The notes under the pieces were generated by a model, which worked only from the letters and a program-made list of their open reading frames with translations, was not told where the DNA came from and ran no database searches. The position numbers and the translations under genes are program-made. DNA of 64,000 nt from Paeniglutamicibacter psychrophenolicus. Lineage in GTDB: Bacteria > Actinomycetota > Actinomycetes > Actinomycetales > Micrococcaceae. The number at the start of each line of letters is the position of its first letter. The first letter of the stretch is position 1. The stretch covers positions 4,568,443 through 4,632,442 of the forward strand of contig NZ_JAGIOE010000001.1 of assembly GCF_017876575.1 (NCBI RefSeq), in the 5' to 3' direction. Below are positions 34,472 to 43,073 of this stretch, one piece after another.

Positions 34472-35365
34472 GTCGCTGACACCTCCTGCGCCTGAGAGCT
34501 CAGGCGCACTGTGAATGATTTGGATGGCGGACTAGTTTCCGTCAGGGGTCATTCCTGGGGAAACGCTCGGTGAGCTACACGCGGAAGGTGAAGCTTCCGC
34601 GCGGCAGCGATTAGCTTCCGTGCGCGATCTGGCCCTTGGACCAGGCAACACATCCAGCCATGATTAGCCTCCAAATTTCGGATCATGGAAATTCAAGCTC
34701 ATTCATTCCAAGTGAAGTGCATCACAGCAAGTAATGTCAACTTTTTATCGTGACGAGGTCGGGCATGTAGTGCGGGGATCGGTCCGCGGGCAAAATACAC
34801 CAAGAACCCGGCGGAAACTACCCACATCAACGGATAAATCTTCCCATGGCGACCGGCCGCTGCATTCACCACAATCCAAGCGATAAACCGGCACCAATAC
34901 CGTTGGCAATGGAGTAGGCCGGTGGCATGGTGATCAGCGTCAGGAAGGCCGGCATTGCCGTCACCCGCACACACATTGCGGTCAAGGCTGGCTCAATCTA
35001 GGCTAGAAATGCAGACCCCCCGACGCACGTTGGATATGGGGGTCTAGCTGTTTAATCGGCTAGATCTTTTGCGGTTCAGTGGAAGGTGCGCACGCATGAT
35101 CCATTTGAAGTCACCGGGCACCAAAACAACGACGAGACCAGGCTGGGTCTGGACAACAGTCAGCTACCAAGCGCGCCAAGCGTGTGAACGAACTTTGCCT
35201 TCTTGGGCACCTGCCTTCGCGCAACGCAACGGCATGAGGCCTCAGCTTGAACTTGCTTCGGCGTAGGAACCCCGCCCGAGTCATTACCGCTTCGAGCAGG
35301 CGATGACTCGTCGAGGCAGAGCCGCAGCGAAGACCTGCGGGAGACCACCCGCCCCGAAGCCCATG
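34472..35365. other. 894-base region without an intact gene (xdh promoter, purine-permease remnant, hairpins)
   Basis: The left part must carry the xdhABC promoter. A decayed purine permease end lies at about 34760-34964. An 8-bp inverted repeat (AGACCCCC at 35013-35020, GGGGGTCT at 35038-35045) is followed by TGTTTAAT on the plus strand and may be a terminator. A 7-bp repeat GAGTCAT/ATGACTC (35278-35284, 35303-35309) lies past the siderophore-interacting gene. No other coding potential was convincing. Confidence 0.6.
34760..34964 (-). pseudogene. Remnant of an AzgA-type (NCS2) purine permease
   Basis: Two reading frames together spell the C-terminal end of an AzgA-like hypoxanthine/guanine permease. 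The first frame gives PAFLTLITMPPAYSIANGIG (34952-34893). After a frame change near 34886 comes FIAWIVVNAAAGRHGKIYP, then LMWVVSAGFLVYFARGPI. The break is explained by loss of one T in GGTTT(T)ATC. The N-terminal three quarters are missing upstream, so this is a deletion relic, not just a sequencing slip. Its place beside xdhABC suggests a former purine uptake and breakdown unit. Confidence 0.75.
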
Positions 35366-36214
35366 TCAGGCGTTGAGCGCTTCGGGGAAGATCTGTCCGA
35401 TGGGCGACTTCTTTTCGGCCTGGAATTCGTCCTCGGCACGGCCGTAGGCCCAGTAGGCGGACAACGACATGGCCCGGCGATCCACTCCGCGTTCGCCGTT
35501 GAGGTAGGCACGCAGCGACTTCATGGTCTCTCGCTCGCCGTGGGCAAAGACCTGGAGGGTGCCTTCGTGCCACTCGGCGTTGCGCACGGCTTCCTCGAGC
35601 TTGGTGTTTTCCGGGGTGAAGTAGCCGCCGCGGTGCAGCCAGTGCACGGTGATCCCTGCCGGCACATCCAGCTGGACCTCGTCCTCTGGTCCTGCGACCT
35701 CGAGGTAGATGTCCCCGACCATCTCCGGGGTCATGTCTTCGACGGCGGCGGAGATCGCCGGAAGCGCCGTCTCGTCGCCGATGAGCAGGTGCCTGTCGAA
35801 TTCGGGGTTCGGCGTGTAGAGGCCGCCGGGGCTGGCGAAGCAGATCTGGTCGCCGATCTTGGCGTTCTGCGCCCACGGGCCGGCCAGTCCCTGGTCTCCG
35901 TGGATCACGAAGTCGATCTGCACGGTTTGGGCTTCGAGGTCCACGTGCCGCAGCGTGTAGGTGCGTCGGACCGGGAAGTCTTCAGGGGCCAGCTGTTCAC
36001 GCAGGGCATCGAGGTCGTACGGGGGCACCAGGCCGAGCTCGGGCTTGGCGAAGAGGATCTTCACGTAGCGGTCGGAGACGGCCTTGTCCTGGAAGTTCAC
36101 GAATCCTGGACCCCCGAAGGTCAGGCGCATCATGTGCCGGGACAGTTGCTCGGTGGCCAAAACCTCGAGGACAACCTGGGGCCGAACCGGACGTGCCGAA
36201 CGCTGGATGCTCAC
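35366..36214 (-). CDS. Siderophore-interacting protein (FAD-dependent ferric-siderophore reductase, ViuB-like)
   Basis: A 282-residue SIP/ViuB flavoprotein that releases iron from imported ferric siderophores in the cytoplasm. FAD segment: RRTYTLRHVD. Then VIHGDQGLAGPWAQNAKIGD, LLIGDETALPAISA for NAD(P)H binding, and a C-terminal MSLSAYWAYGRAEDEFQAEK. GTG 36214 was chosen (AAAGGCGG upstream); TTG 36217 is possible. A DtxR/IdeR-like box lies 25 bases upstream, so expression should rise in low iron. No siderophore biosynthesis or uptake gene is adjacent. Confidence 0.92.
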   Translation of the reverse strand: MSIQRSARPVRPQVVLEVLATEQLSRHMMRLTFGGPGFVNFQDKAVSDRYVKILFAKPELGLVPPYDLDALREQLAPEDFPVRRTYTLRHVDLEAQTVQIDFVIHGDQGLAGPWAQNAKIGDQICFASPGGLYTPNPEFDRHLLIGDETALPAISAAVEDMTPEMVGDIYLEVAGPEDEVQLDVPAGITVHWLHRGGYFTPENTKLEEAVRNAEWHEGTLQVFAHGERETMKSLRAYLNGERGVDRRAMSLSAYWAYGRAEDEFQAEKKSPIGQIFPEALNA

Positions 36215-36238
36215 CAATTACCGCCTTTGTGGATTAGG

Positions 36239-36257
36239 GAAGATAAGCCTAGCCTAA
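36239..36257 (-). promoter_or_regulatory. DtxR/IdeR-type iron box upstream of the siderophore-interacting gene
   Basis: The minus strand reads TTAGGCTAGGCTTATCTTC, matching 14 of 19 positions of the actinobacterial iron box TTAGGTTAGSCTAACCTAA. It lies in the promoter region of an iron-acquisition gene, which strengthens the call. Confidence 0.8.
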
Positions 36258-36347
36258 TCGACCAAGCCCCCACTTAGCCAATGCCAACGTCATGAACCCG
36301 AGCCGCAAGGCCCCATGCAATCAACCGAAGGCCACGAAAAATTGCCG

Positions 36348-36959
36348 CTACTCCAGGTGTTGGCCCTGCCAGCTGCGCAGCCTCCAGCTCGATCCCGTCG
36401 CATCCTCCAGGGTCACCACACCGGTGTTGGCCAGCGGCACGGGGGAAAGCAGTGCAGAGTCGAAGTTGGCGCTCCGGGAGGCAAGCCAGGTCACCAGCAT
36501 TGCCGCGTGGCTGACCACCACCAGCTTCCCGGTCCCGGCATTTCTGGCCCCCTCGATGACCGCGTCGAAGCGATCCAGTGCGGTGCGGGCGTCCTCGCCG
36601 CCGGGCACCCTGGCCGAAAGGTCGCCCGAGAGCCAGCGGAAGAACACGTCGCGGTAGGCCAGTTGGGCGTCGCGGTCGGTGCGCATTTCCAGTTCCCCGG
36701 CGGAGATCTCGGTAAGCCCGGCGTGCTCGGCCACTTCCAATCCGCGGGCTTGCGCCAGCGGACCGGCCGTCATCCTGGCCCGCAGCAACGTCGAGGAATA
36801 CACCGCGTCGACGTCCCGCCCCTCGGCGCCCAACCGCTCCACCAGCGCCTGGGCCTGCGCAATCCCGGTCTCGTCCAGTGGTGCCCCGGGGGCAGCGGTG
36901 TCCAGTGCCTGCGCCACGTTCGAGGCGGTCTGCCCGTGGCGGATCAAGATCAGTCTCAT
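36348..36959 (-). CDS. Histidine phosphatase superfamily protein (phosphoglycerate-mutase-like)
   Basis: A 203-residue branch-2-like histidine phosphatase. The catalytic block LILIRHGQTASN is at the start. R-x-x-x-T/E features follow in VYSSTLLRARMTAGPLA, the acid loop is EISAGELEMR, and the second His is in LVVVSHAAML. Members dephosphorylate small molecules such as phosphosugars or alpha-ribazole phosphate; the substrate cannot be told. It is a single gene on its strand, well apart from its neighbours. Confidence 0.9.
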   Translation of the reverse strand: MRLILIRHGQTASNVAQALDTAAPGAPLDETGIAQAQALVERLGAEGRDVDAVYSSTLLRARMTAGPLAQARGLEVAEHAGLTEISAGELEMRTDRDAQLAYRDVFFRWLSGDLSARVPGGEDARTALDRFDAVIEGARNAGTGKLVVVSHAAMLVTWLASRSANFDSALLSPVPLANTGVVTLEDATGSSWRLRSWQGQHLE

Positions 36960-37226
36960 ACCATCACCCTAAATCGTCATCCCCGTTTTGGTACGATGAA
37001 ACCAGCTTCACGAGATGCGCGCCAGCTTTAGGCTCCGACCAGGCGCGTACACCAACCCCATGCTTCACGGGTGGTTCGGATGACGAAGCGGTCCTTGGCG
37101 GCAACCGCCCCGGGGACAAGAGCACACGAAAGGCGCCGTCCCTTGCGCAACCAGTCATGCCCGTCCGAATCCTGTACGTCCTTCCACCCCGGCCACCGCA
37201 CCAATCCGCGGGCGGTCAAGTCCCTG

Positions 37227-37577
37227 ATGGCCCGACCCACGCTGTGGGCTCCGGCCGATGTGGAGGTCATGGTCTCCCCCGTCCAGGGGCTCACGCTGCA
37301 CGTCTTTGCCGGCGGGACCCACCACCAGGTCTTCGCCCATGACCTTCCCGTGATCGCGCACCTGCTGCGCATCGCCCCGACCCGTCCCGAGGGCGTCTCG
37401 CTGGGCCGGGTGAATTTCCACAACAACGCGCTCGCGCTTCCGGCGGACCCGCGGCGCAGCGCCGGGCTGGGTTACTTTTCCTTCAGCACCGAGCCGCTTG
37501 AGCCGTGCAGCTTCGAGCGGGACGAGGCCCTGGCCCGGGACTTCGACGCGTTGACGGCCGAGCTGCAGCGCTCCTAG
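37227..37577 (+). CDS. Small conserved-looking protein of unknown function
   Basis: Not recognised. From ATG 37227 the frame codes 116 residues with strong third-position GC and a protein-like composition (DVEVMVSPVQGLTLHVFAGG, HNNALALPADP, LGYFSFSTEPLEP). The open frame extends upstream to 37071, but that part is Arg/Ser/Cys-rich and unlike coding sequence. Its stop overlaps the stop of the convergent thioesterase gene by two bases. A short open frame on the opposite strand (37028-37240) competes for the first bases. Confidence 0.55.
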   Translation: MARPTLWAPADVEVMVSPVQGLTLHVFAGGTHHQVFAHDLPVIAHLLRIAPTRPEGVSLGRVNFHNNALALPADPRRSAGLGYFSFSTEPLEPCSFERDEALARDFDALTAELQRS

Positions 37578-38038
37578 CGGAAGATCGGCTCGGCCGCGTA
37601 GCGGGCCATCGCTTCCTTGTTTTCCGCCGACAGCCGCAGCAGCCGCTGGGTCTCGACGGAAAAGAAAGCCAGGGTCGTGGCGGCACGAACGCACACCCCG
37701 CCGTCGACCGGATCGTGGAATTCGTAGCAGATGTCGAAGCTTGCTGCCTTGATGGCGCTGATCCACAGGTCCACGTGCGCCGGGACGTTGCGGTAATCCA
37801 GCGGCTTGACGTAGCGCACCCGGTGCTCGACCACCAGGATCTGGGTGTTTTCCGGGACCGCGGAGAACAGGTCGACCAGCGGCTCGATCCCGGGCTTGCC
37901 GGTGCCGCCGGGCACGCCGAAGCCGGCGATGCGCGCCTCTTCCATCATGCGGACCAGGTTCACGTTGTTGATGTGGCCGTACGCGTCCATGTCTCCCCAG
38001 CGCATGGGGACCTCGACGCGGAGCTTGGGTTCGTTCAC
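37574..38038 (-). CDS. Acyl-CoA thioesterase, hot-dog fold (4HBT/FcbC type)
   Basis: A 154-residue hot-dog-fold thioesterase. The catalytic segment is MRWGDMDAYGHINNVNLVRMMEEAR (Asp of the DxxGHxNN-type motif), then VVEHRVRYVKPLDYRNVP. Such enzymes hydrolyse acyl-CoAs of varied chain length. GTG 38038 overlaps the stop of the App1-like gene by four bases. It converges tail to tail with the small gene on the other strand. Confidence 0.9.
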   Translation of the reverse strand: MNEPKLRVEVPMRWGDMDAYGHINNVNLVRMMEEARIAGFGVPGGTGKPGIEPLVDLFSAVPENTQILVVEHRVRYVKPLDYRNVPAHVDLWISAIKAASFDICYEFHDPVDGGVCVRAATTLAFFSVETQRLLRLSAENKEAMARYAAEPIFR

Positions 38039-39117
38039 TTGCCCGGCCCCTGCTCGGCGTCGGGGCTGATGAGGCCCAGCTCCTGAAGCTTTTCGGCGAT
38101 GCGTGCCCCGTCGGACTCGTACACCCACGGCACCCCGGGAGTGGAGTTCAGGATCCCCTGGCTGCGTCCGCCGGCCAGCACGGCCTCCGAGGGGGTCAGC
38201 TGGCGGATCACGATCGCCGCGACGTGGTCGGGGTAGCGCCTGGCGAATTCGGCGTAGAGGTAGGGGTCGTGCTGGCCGTCGTCGCCGATCAACAGCCACT
38301 TCAGGTTCGGGAACTCATTGGCCAGGCGGCGCAGCTGGTCGGCCTTGTGCTGCATGCCCGAACGGAACCAGCCCCTGTCGGTGGGCCCCCAGTCGGTCAG
38401 CAGCAGCGGGCCCTGCGGGTAGAGGTTGCGCGAGAGGAAACGGGTGAGCGTCTGGGCAACGTTCCAGGCTCCCGTTGACAGATAGAAGGTGGGGGCGCCG
38501 GGCTTGTCACGCATCAGCTTCTCCATCATCACCGGCATCCCCGGGGTGGCGAGGCGGGCGTGCTCGGACAGGACGAAGGAGTTCCAGGCGGCCAGCAGCG
38601 GGCGCGGCAGTGCGGTGACCACGATGGTGTCGTCCACGTCGGAGAGCATCCCGAATTCGGCGGCCGCGTCGACCATCATGACCGGGGCGGCCACGGCCGC
38701 GGAACCATCGGTGTGCAAGGTGATCTCGTGCCAGCCCGGTGCCAGCGTGGCGGCGACCCTGACGTCGAGCACTCCCCCGCGGTCGGCCTGCACGGCAAAG
38801 CGTTCGCCGTTGATGTGCACCTCGAGCTGCCCGTGCGGGACGATCGGGGAGATGAAGTTCCGCCAGCCACGCACCCCGTCGGCGATGACCTTGGCGCGGT
38901 GGCGCCCCGCATCGAATGCGCCGGGCTTGGCCAGCACCAGCCGCGCAAAGATGCGCACCCAGCCGTTTTCCGGGTCCGAGAGCCCGTAGCCGGTGTAGGG
39001 CAGGACGGTGGGCACCAGGCCCCGTTCGCGGGCCCGTGTTGCGCGCAGTTCCAGGGCGCGGTCCTCGAAGCGTGCGGCAATGTGCCGGGCGCGTTCGGCT
39101 CCTGTTTCCTTGACCAT
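38035..39117 (-). CDS. App1-family (DUF2183) phosphatidate-phosphatase-like protein
   Basis: A 360-residue DUF2183 protein. The HAD-like catalytic motif is SDVDDTIVVT (DxDxT), followed by TFYLSTGAWNVAQTLTRFL, LLLTDWGPT and LLIGDDGQHDP with late aspartates. Yeast App1 is a phosphatidate phosphatase; bacterial members have no settled substrate. The N-terminal 130 residues form a beta-rich part. ATG 39117 was chosen over longer frames, whose added residues are low-complexity. The gene is followed by the thioesterase with a four-base overlap, so the two may both act on lipids. Confidence 0.85.
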   Translation of the reverse strand: MVKETGAERARHIAARFEDRALELRATRARERGLVPTVLPYTGYGLSDPENGWVRIFARLVLAKPGAFDAGRHRAKVIADGVRGWRNFISPIVPHGQLEVHINGERFAVQADRGGVLDVRVAATLAPGWHEITLHTDGSAAVAAPVMMVDAAAEFGMLSDVDDTIVVTALPRPLLAAWNSFVLSEHARLATPGMPVMMEKLMRDKPGAPTFYLSTGAWNVAQTLTRFLSRNLYPQGPLLLTDWGPTDRGWFRSGMQHKADQLRRLANEFPNLKWLLIGDDGQHDPYLYAEFARRYPDHVAAIVIRQLTPSEAVLAGGRSQGILNSTPGVPWVYESDGARIAEKLQELGLISPDAEQGPGK

Positions 39118-39218
39118 GAAACCCAGTCTTTCACGAGCCGGGGGCAGGGAGTGGATCGAAAGGATGAATTGGGCCGCGTTGCCGGAAAGTTCACTTGCCG
39201 TTGTCAACTCTGGTATTT

Positions 39219-39235
39219 TTCTACGTTTCGTAGAA
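39219..39235. promoter_or_regulatory. Palindrome at the promoter of the FMN-barrel gene
   Basis: TTCTACG (39219-39225) and CGTAGAA (39229-39235) form a perfect 7-bp inverted repeat with a 3-base spacer, ending 10 bases before the ATG at 39246. Its place between divergent genes suggests an operator; the regulator is unknown. Confidence 0.45.
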
Positions 39236-39245
39236 TTATGAAGGC

Positions 39246-39677
39246 ATGATGTTTGACCATGATGCAGATGAACCCGTGCTGGTGCTGACCGAAGAGCAGG
39301 CCTGGAGCTTGCTCGAGAGGACCTCCCACGGCCGCCTGGCCACCGCGGTGGGCGGCACCGTCGATATCTTCCCGCTGAACTTCGGCCTGGTGGGCAAGAC
39401 CATATACATCCGCACGGCTCCAGGCGAAAAGCTTGCGGCCCTGACGGTGCACGATGCGGTGGCCTTCGAGGCCGACGGCATCCTCTCCGACGAGGCCTGG
39501 TCGGTGGTGGTCCACGGACACGCGCACCAGCTGCAGACCACCGCGGAGATCGAGGAGGCACGCAGCTCCGGGGTCTCGCCGTGGACGCCCACCATGAAGG
39601 AAGCCTGGGTCAAGATCGAGGTCGCCAACATCTCGGGTCGCCACTTCCGCCTCGGCACACAGCCCGAGAGCGACTAG
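39246..39677 (+). CDS. Pyridoxamine 5'-phosphate oxidase-like flavin/split-barrel protein
   Basis: A 143-residue FMN-binding split-barrel protein. LTEEQAWSLLERTSHGRLATAVGGTVDIFPLNF is the recognisable PNPOx_2 opening (only part needed), then TAPGEKLAALTVHDAVAFEAD and WSVVVHGHAHQLQ. Relatives include F420- or FMN-dependent oxidoreductases and nitroreductase-like stress proteins. Two ATGs in tandem (39246, 39249) follow AAGG. The DUF3626 gene starts 41 bases downstream, so co-transcription is likely. Confidence 0.85.
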   Translation: MMFDHDADEPVLVLTEEQAWSLLERTSHGRLATAVGGTVDIFPLNFGLVGKTIYIRTAPGEKLAALTVHDAVAFEADGILSDEAWSVVVHGHAHQLQTTAEIEEARSSGVSPWTPTMKEAWVKIEVANISGRHFRLGTQPESD

Positions 39678-39718
39678 CACCACGGCACCTTCCGACCGGA
39701 AACACCCGAGGAACGACC

Positions 39719-40555
39719 ATGGTCGATGCGCGTGCACAAGCCGCACTGGCGCATGTGCGCGCCCTGTCCCGCGGTGGACAGATCGATCCAAACGCCAGTG
39801 TCACCATCCATTTCCATCCCGATGCACCGTTCGGGGACACCACCGTGATCGAGTCCCTGGCCCGCGAGGGGATCTACCGGTCGCAATTCGAAACCGGCAC
39901 CGGCAACGGCGGGCTCACGGCAGTGCCCGGCGGGGACCGCTACCTGTGGGAAAGCAGGCTCTTTGGCGGGCACTACGACGACGCCGAGGCTGCACTCCGG
40001 CCCAAGTACTGGTCCCTTGACCTGCGGCGCGACGGGTTCGGCGGCTCCCCGCGATTCGGCTCAAGCTACCTGCGCCTGAACCCGGCAGTGCTTCAGCGGA
40101 GCACCTTTTGCTTTCCCGACAGCGTGTTCGGCCCCACGCATTTCGGGACCGCGAGGCGCTTCGGGATTCCGGAGCCGAAGGGCATAAATCCTTCCAGGGA
40201 CCCACTCGATGACTACATCGAGGCCCACGTCCACGGGGTGCTGGAATTGCGCAGGGACGTCGAGGCGATCGTGCTGGACCCCTCGTACCGCGGCACACCG
40301 ATCGAGGCGGCGGCCCGGAAGCTTGGCTGCCCGGTCCATTGGCATCAGGGCTTCGCGGCAACGGGCACCATGCTGCACCAACCCGGCTACCGCGGGAAGG
40401 GACCGGCCGAACTCGCCTCGCGGCTGGCCGGGGACGGGGAGCTTGACCCCTCCGGGCTCGGGCACGCCCGCTTGCGGCCCGGGCTGGATCCCCAGGAGCT
40501 CAAGAAGGTCTGGCACCTGTTGGCCCGCTACGGCCGCAAGCCGGGCGGCCCGTAG
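39719..40555 (+). CDS. DUF3626-family protein
   Basis: A 278-residue member of the uncharacterised DUF3626 group. Recognisable stretches are VTIHFHPDAPFGDTTVIESL, GIYRSQFETGTGNGGLTAVPGG, LWESRLFGGHYDD, SLDLRRDGFGGSPRFGSSYL and EAHVHGVLELRRDVEAIVLDPSY. Conserved His, Asp, Glu and Arg residues in these blocks suggest an enzyme, but no reaction is known. ATG 39719 has GAGGA upstream and removes 46 non-family residues from the longer frame. Confidence 0.75.
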   Translation: MVDARAQAALAHVRALSRGGQIDPNASVTIHFHPDAPFGDTTVIESLAREGIYRSQFETGTGNGGLTAVPGGDRYLWESRLFGGHYDDAEAALRPKYWSLDLRRDGFGGSPRFGSSYLRLNPAVLQRSTFCFPDSVFGPTHFGTARRFGIPEPKGINPSRDPLDDYIEAHVHGVLELRRDVEAIVLDPSYRGTPIEAAARKLGCPVHWHQGFAATGTMLHQPGYRGKGPAELASRLAGDGELDPSGLGHARLRPGLDPQELKKVWHLLARYGRKPGGP

Positions 40556-40561
40556 ACGCGC

Positions 40562-41440
40562 CTACTTGTAGTCGTAGAACCCGGCCCCCGACTTGCGGCC
40601 CAGCTTGCCCTCGGCGACCAGCGCGGCCACACGCTCGTTGGGGGCGTCCTCGGCGGCACCGGTCTCGGCGTACGTGGCCTGGGCGATGAAGTCGATGACA
40701 TCCAGGCCGACCATGTCCATGAGCGCGAACGGGCCCATCGGGTGGCCCAGCGCGGTGCGCGCGGTGGTGTCGATGTCCTGAACGCTGGCGATGCCCGAGT
40801 CGGCCAGGAACAACGCCTCGCGCTGGATCGCGCCCATCAGCCGGTTGGCGATGAACCCGGGGATCTCCCGGTTGATCAGCACCGGTTCCTTGCCCAGCCG
40901 GCGGGCCAGCTCCATGGTGGTGTCCACCGTCGCGTCGCTGGTGGTTTCGTGGCGCACGACCTCGACGCACTTCATGACCAATGCGGGGTTGAAGAAGTGC
41001 ATGTTGCACACCTGCCCGGGGCGCCCGGTGGCTTCGGCGACCTTGGAGGATCCCAGCGTGGAGGAGTTCGTGGCCAGAATGGCATGGGCCGGGGCCAGTA
41101 CGCCGAGCTTCTCGAAGATCTGCGTCTTGATGTCCAGCCGCTCGGTGGCTGCCTCGATCACGAAGTCGGCGTTGGAGGCGGCGGAGTCCAGGTCGGTGCT
41201 GTAGGCCAGCGCATCAAGTGCCGCCGTTGCGGCGTCCTGCCCCAGCTTCCCCTTGGCCACCCGGGAGGCGGCCCAGGTTTCCAGTTCGGTGCGTGCCGCG
41301 GCGAGGCCTTCCTCGGAAATGTCCTGGATGGTGGTGGAATACCCGGCCAGGGCTGCGGTCATGGCGATCTGGCGTCCCATGGTTCCCGCGCCGATGACCA
41401 GGATGGTGGAAATGTTCTCGATGCCGGTTGCTGTGCTCAT
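40562..41440 (-). CDS. 3-hydroxyacyl-CoA dehydrogenase (3-hydroxybutyryl-CoA dehydrogenase type)
   Basis: A 292-residue NAD(P)-dependent dehydrogenase of the PaaH/Hbd type. The dinucleotide fold is ILVIGAGTMGRQIAMTAALAG, the catalytic region ATNSSTLGSSKVAEATGRPGQVCNMHFFNPA includes the His, and the C-terminal helical domain has GFIANRLMGAIQREAL. ATG 41440 has GGAG six bases upstream. It follows the aldehyde dehydrogenase gene by 138 bases in the gabT-gcdH-ALDH set. Oxidation of 3-hydroxybutyryl-CoA to acetoacetyl-CoA fits the step after crotonyl-CoA hydration. Confidence 0.88.
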   Translation of the reverse strand: MSTATGIENISTILVIGAGTMGRQIAMTAALAGYSTTIQDISEEGLAAARTELETWAASRVAKGKLGQDAATAALDALAYSTDLDSAASNADFVIEAATERLDIKTQIFEKLGVLAPAHAILATNSSTLGSSKVAEATGRPGQVCNMHFFNPALVMKCVEVVRHETTSDATVDTTMELARRLGKEPVLINREIPGFIANRLMGAIQREALFLADSGIASVQDIDTTARTALGHPMGPFALMDMVGLDVIDFIAQATYAETGAAEDAPNERVAALVAEGKLGRKSGAGFYDYK

Positions 41441-41578
41441 TGTTGGCTCCATACATTCGTAAGGTGTTCGCTGGCTCACGTTGGCGGCCATGCCCGATGC
41501 TTATCCTAGACACGGCGCGAGGCGCCCGCCGCATCCGGACATGCCGGATGACGGAGGACGCCCCGATTCGACGTGCGG

Positions 41579-43042
41579 CTAAGCCCCGCGCAGGTACACG
41601 GTGGTGGTGTGCGTGAAGAACTCCTTCGCCGCCCCGCCCTGTTCCTTCGGACCGTAGCCGGATTTCTTGGCCCCGCCGAACGGGACGTGCGGATCGGCGC
41701 CGGCCGATTCGGAGTTCACGTGCAAGATGCCCACGTCGATCGATTCCATGGCATCCAGCGCCTTGGTCAAATCCTGGGTGAACACCGCGCAGCTCAGGCC
41801 GTACTCCGAGTCGTTGGCCAGCGCGAAGGCCTCGGCGGTGCTGGCCGCGCGGCACACGGAGATGACCGGACCGAAGAACTCGTCCCGCCAGGAAACGTTT
41901 GCCTCACCGGCCGGGATTTCCAGCACCGTGGGAGCCACGAAGGCCTCGCCGAGCCCCGAAACGTCGCCGGCGAAACGCACCGTGGCCCCCTGGGCTATCG
42001 AGGCTTCGATGCCCGCACGGATCTGTGCGGCGGCCGCGGCCGAAACCACCGGGCCCATGTGGACGGCCGGGTCGGTGGGGTCCCCCACCTTCCATTCATC
42101 CAGGCGCTCGGTGAGCCGGGCGAGGAATGCCTCGGCAATGCCGTCCTGGAGCACCAGGCGCGAGGTGGCCGTGCACTTCTGCCCGGTGGAACGGAAGGCG
42201 CCAAAGAGCACTTGCTCGGTGGCAAGTTCCAGGTCCGCGTCGTCGAGCACCACCGAGGCGTTCTTTCCGCCCATTTCCGCCTGGATCGGCACCCCGGCAC
42301 CGGCAGCGGCGGCGGCGAGCTGGCGTCCCACCCCGGTGGACCCGGTGAAGGTCAGCCCGTCCAGCTCCGGGTGGTTCACGATTGCATCCCCGAGCGAGCC
42401 CGAACCGATCACCAGGTTCAGCACGCCGGCCGGCAGGCCGGCCCCGACCAGCGCCTGGGCCAGGCGCAGCGCCAGCAGCGGAACGCTGGATGCCGGCTTC
42501 CACACCACGGTGTTGCCGAAGACCAGCGCCGGGGCGATCTTCCACGCCGGGATGGCAATGGGGAAGTTGAACGGGGTGATCACCGCGACGACACCCAGCG
42601 GCTTGCGGGTGACCAGGATCTGCTCGCCGCGGCGCGGGGAGGAGAAGACCTCCCCGGCCAGGCGGTCGGATTCCGCGGAGTAGTAGGTGAAGATCTGCGC
42701 GGCACGCAGCACCTCGCCGCGGCCCTCGGTGAAGGTCTTGCCTTCTTCCCGGGCCAGTTCGGTGCCCCAGGCATCGGCGTTTGCGGTGATGATGGCCGCG
42801 GCGCGGGAGAGGTATCCCCCGCGTTCGGCCATGGGCGTTGCGGCCCAGCCGGCCGCGGCCTGGCGGGCCGCAGCCATGGCGGAGTGAACGTCGGCCTCGG
42901 TGGCGGTGCCGCCGGCGGCCAGCAACTGGTTCGGGTTGGTCGGCGAGCTGGATTCCAGCTCGCGCCCGGTGCCTTCGACCCATTGGCCGTCGATCAGCAG
43001 GCGCAGCGGAACAACATCGGTCTGCGTAATGGTTTCAGTCAT
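41579..43042 (-). CDS. NAD(P)-dependent aldehyde dehydrogenase (candidate semialdehyde dehydrogenase)
   Basis: A 487-residue ALDH. The coenzyme region is TPFNFPIAIPAWKIAPALVFGN, the general-base Glu lies in QAEMGGKNASVVL, and the nucleophilic Cys in STGQKCTATSRLV. The C-terminal FGGAKKSGYGPKEQGG is as in semialdehyde dehydrogenases. The GQKCTATSR block resembles alpha-ketoglutarate-semialdehyde and related enzymes more than GabD. It starts 31 bases after gcdH in the same operon as gabT, so succinate or glutarate semialdehyde is the likely substrate; which one is not decided by sequence. Confidence 0.87.
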   Translation of the reverse strand: MTETITQTDVVPLRLLIDGQWVEGTGRELESSSPTNPNQLLAAGGTATEADVHSAMAAARQAAAGWAATPMAERGGYLSRAAAIITANADAWGTELAREEGKTFTEGRGEVLRAAQIFTYYSAESDRLAGEVFSSPRRGEQILVTRKPLGVVAVITPFNFPIAIPAWKIAPALVFGNTVVWKPASSVPLLALRLAQALVGAGLPAGVLNLVIGSGSLGDAIVNHPELDGLTFTGSTGVGRQLAAAAAGAGVPIQAEMGGKNASVVLDDADLELATEQVLFGAFRSTGQKCTATSRLVLQDGIAEAFLARLTERLDEWKVGDPTDPAVHMGPVVSAAAAAQIRAGIEASIAQGATVRFAGDVSGLGEAFVAPTVLEIPAGEANVSWRDEFFGPVISVCRAASTAEAFALANDSEYGLSCAVFTQDLTKALDAMESIDVGILHVNSESAGADPHVPFGGAKKSGYGPKEQGGAAKEFFTHTTTVYLRGA

Positions 43043-43073
43043 GTTTCCCTCGGGATAATCGTGCGGGGACTTC

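Noticed and set aside
37071-37226. Upstream extension of the small gene at 37227
   Set aside because: The added 52 residues are Arg/Ser/Cys-rich and unlike coding sequence; the ATG at 37227 begins the protein-like part.
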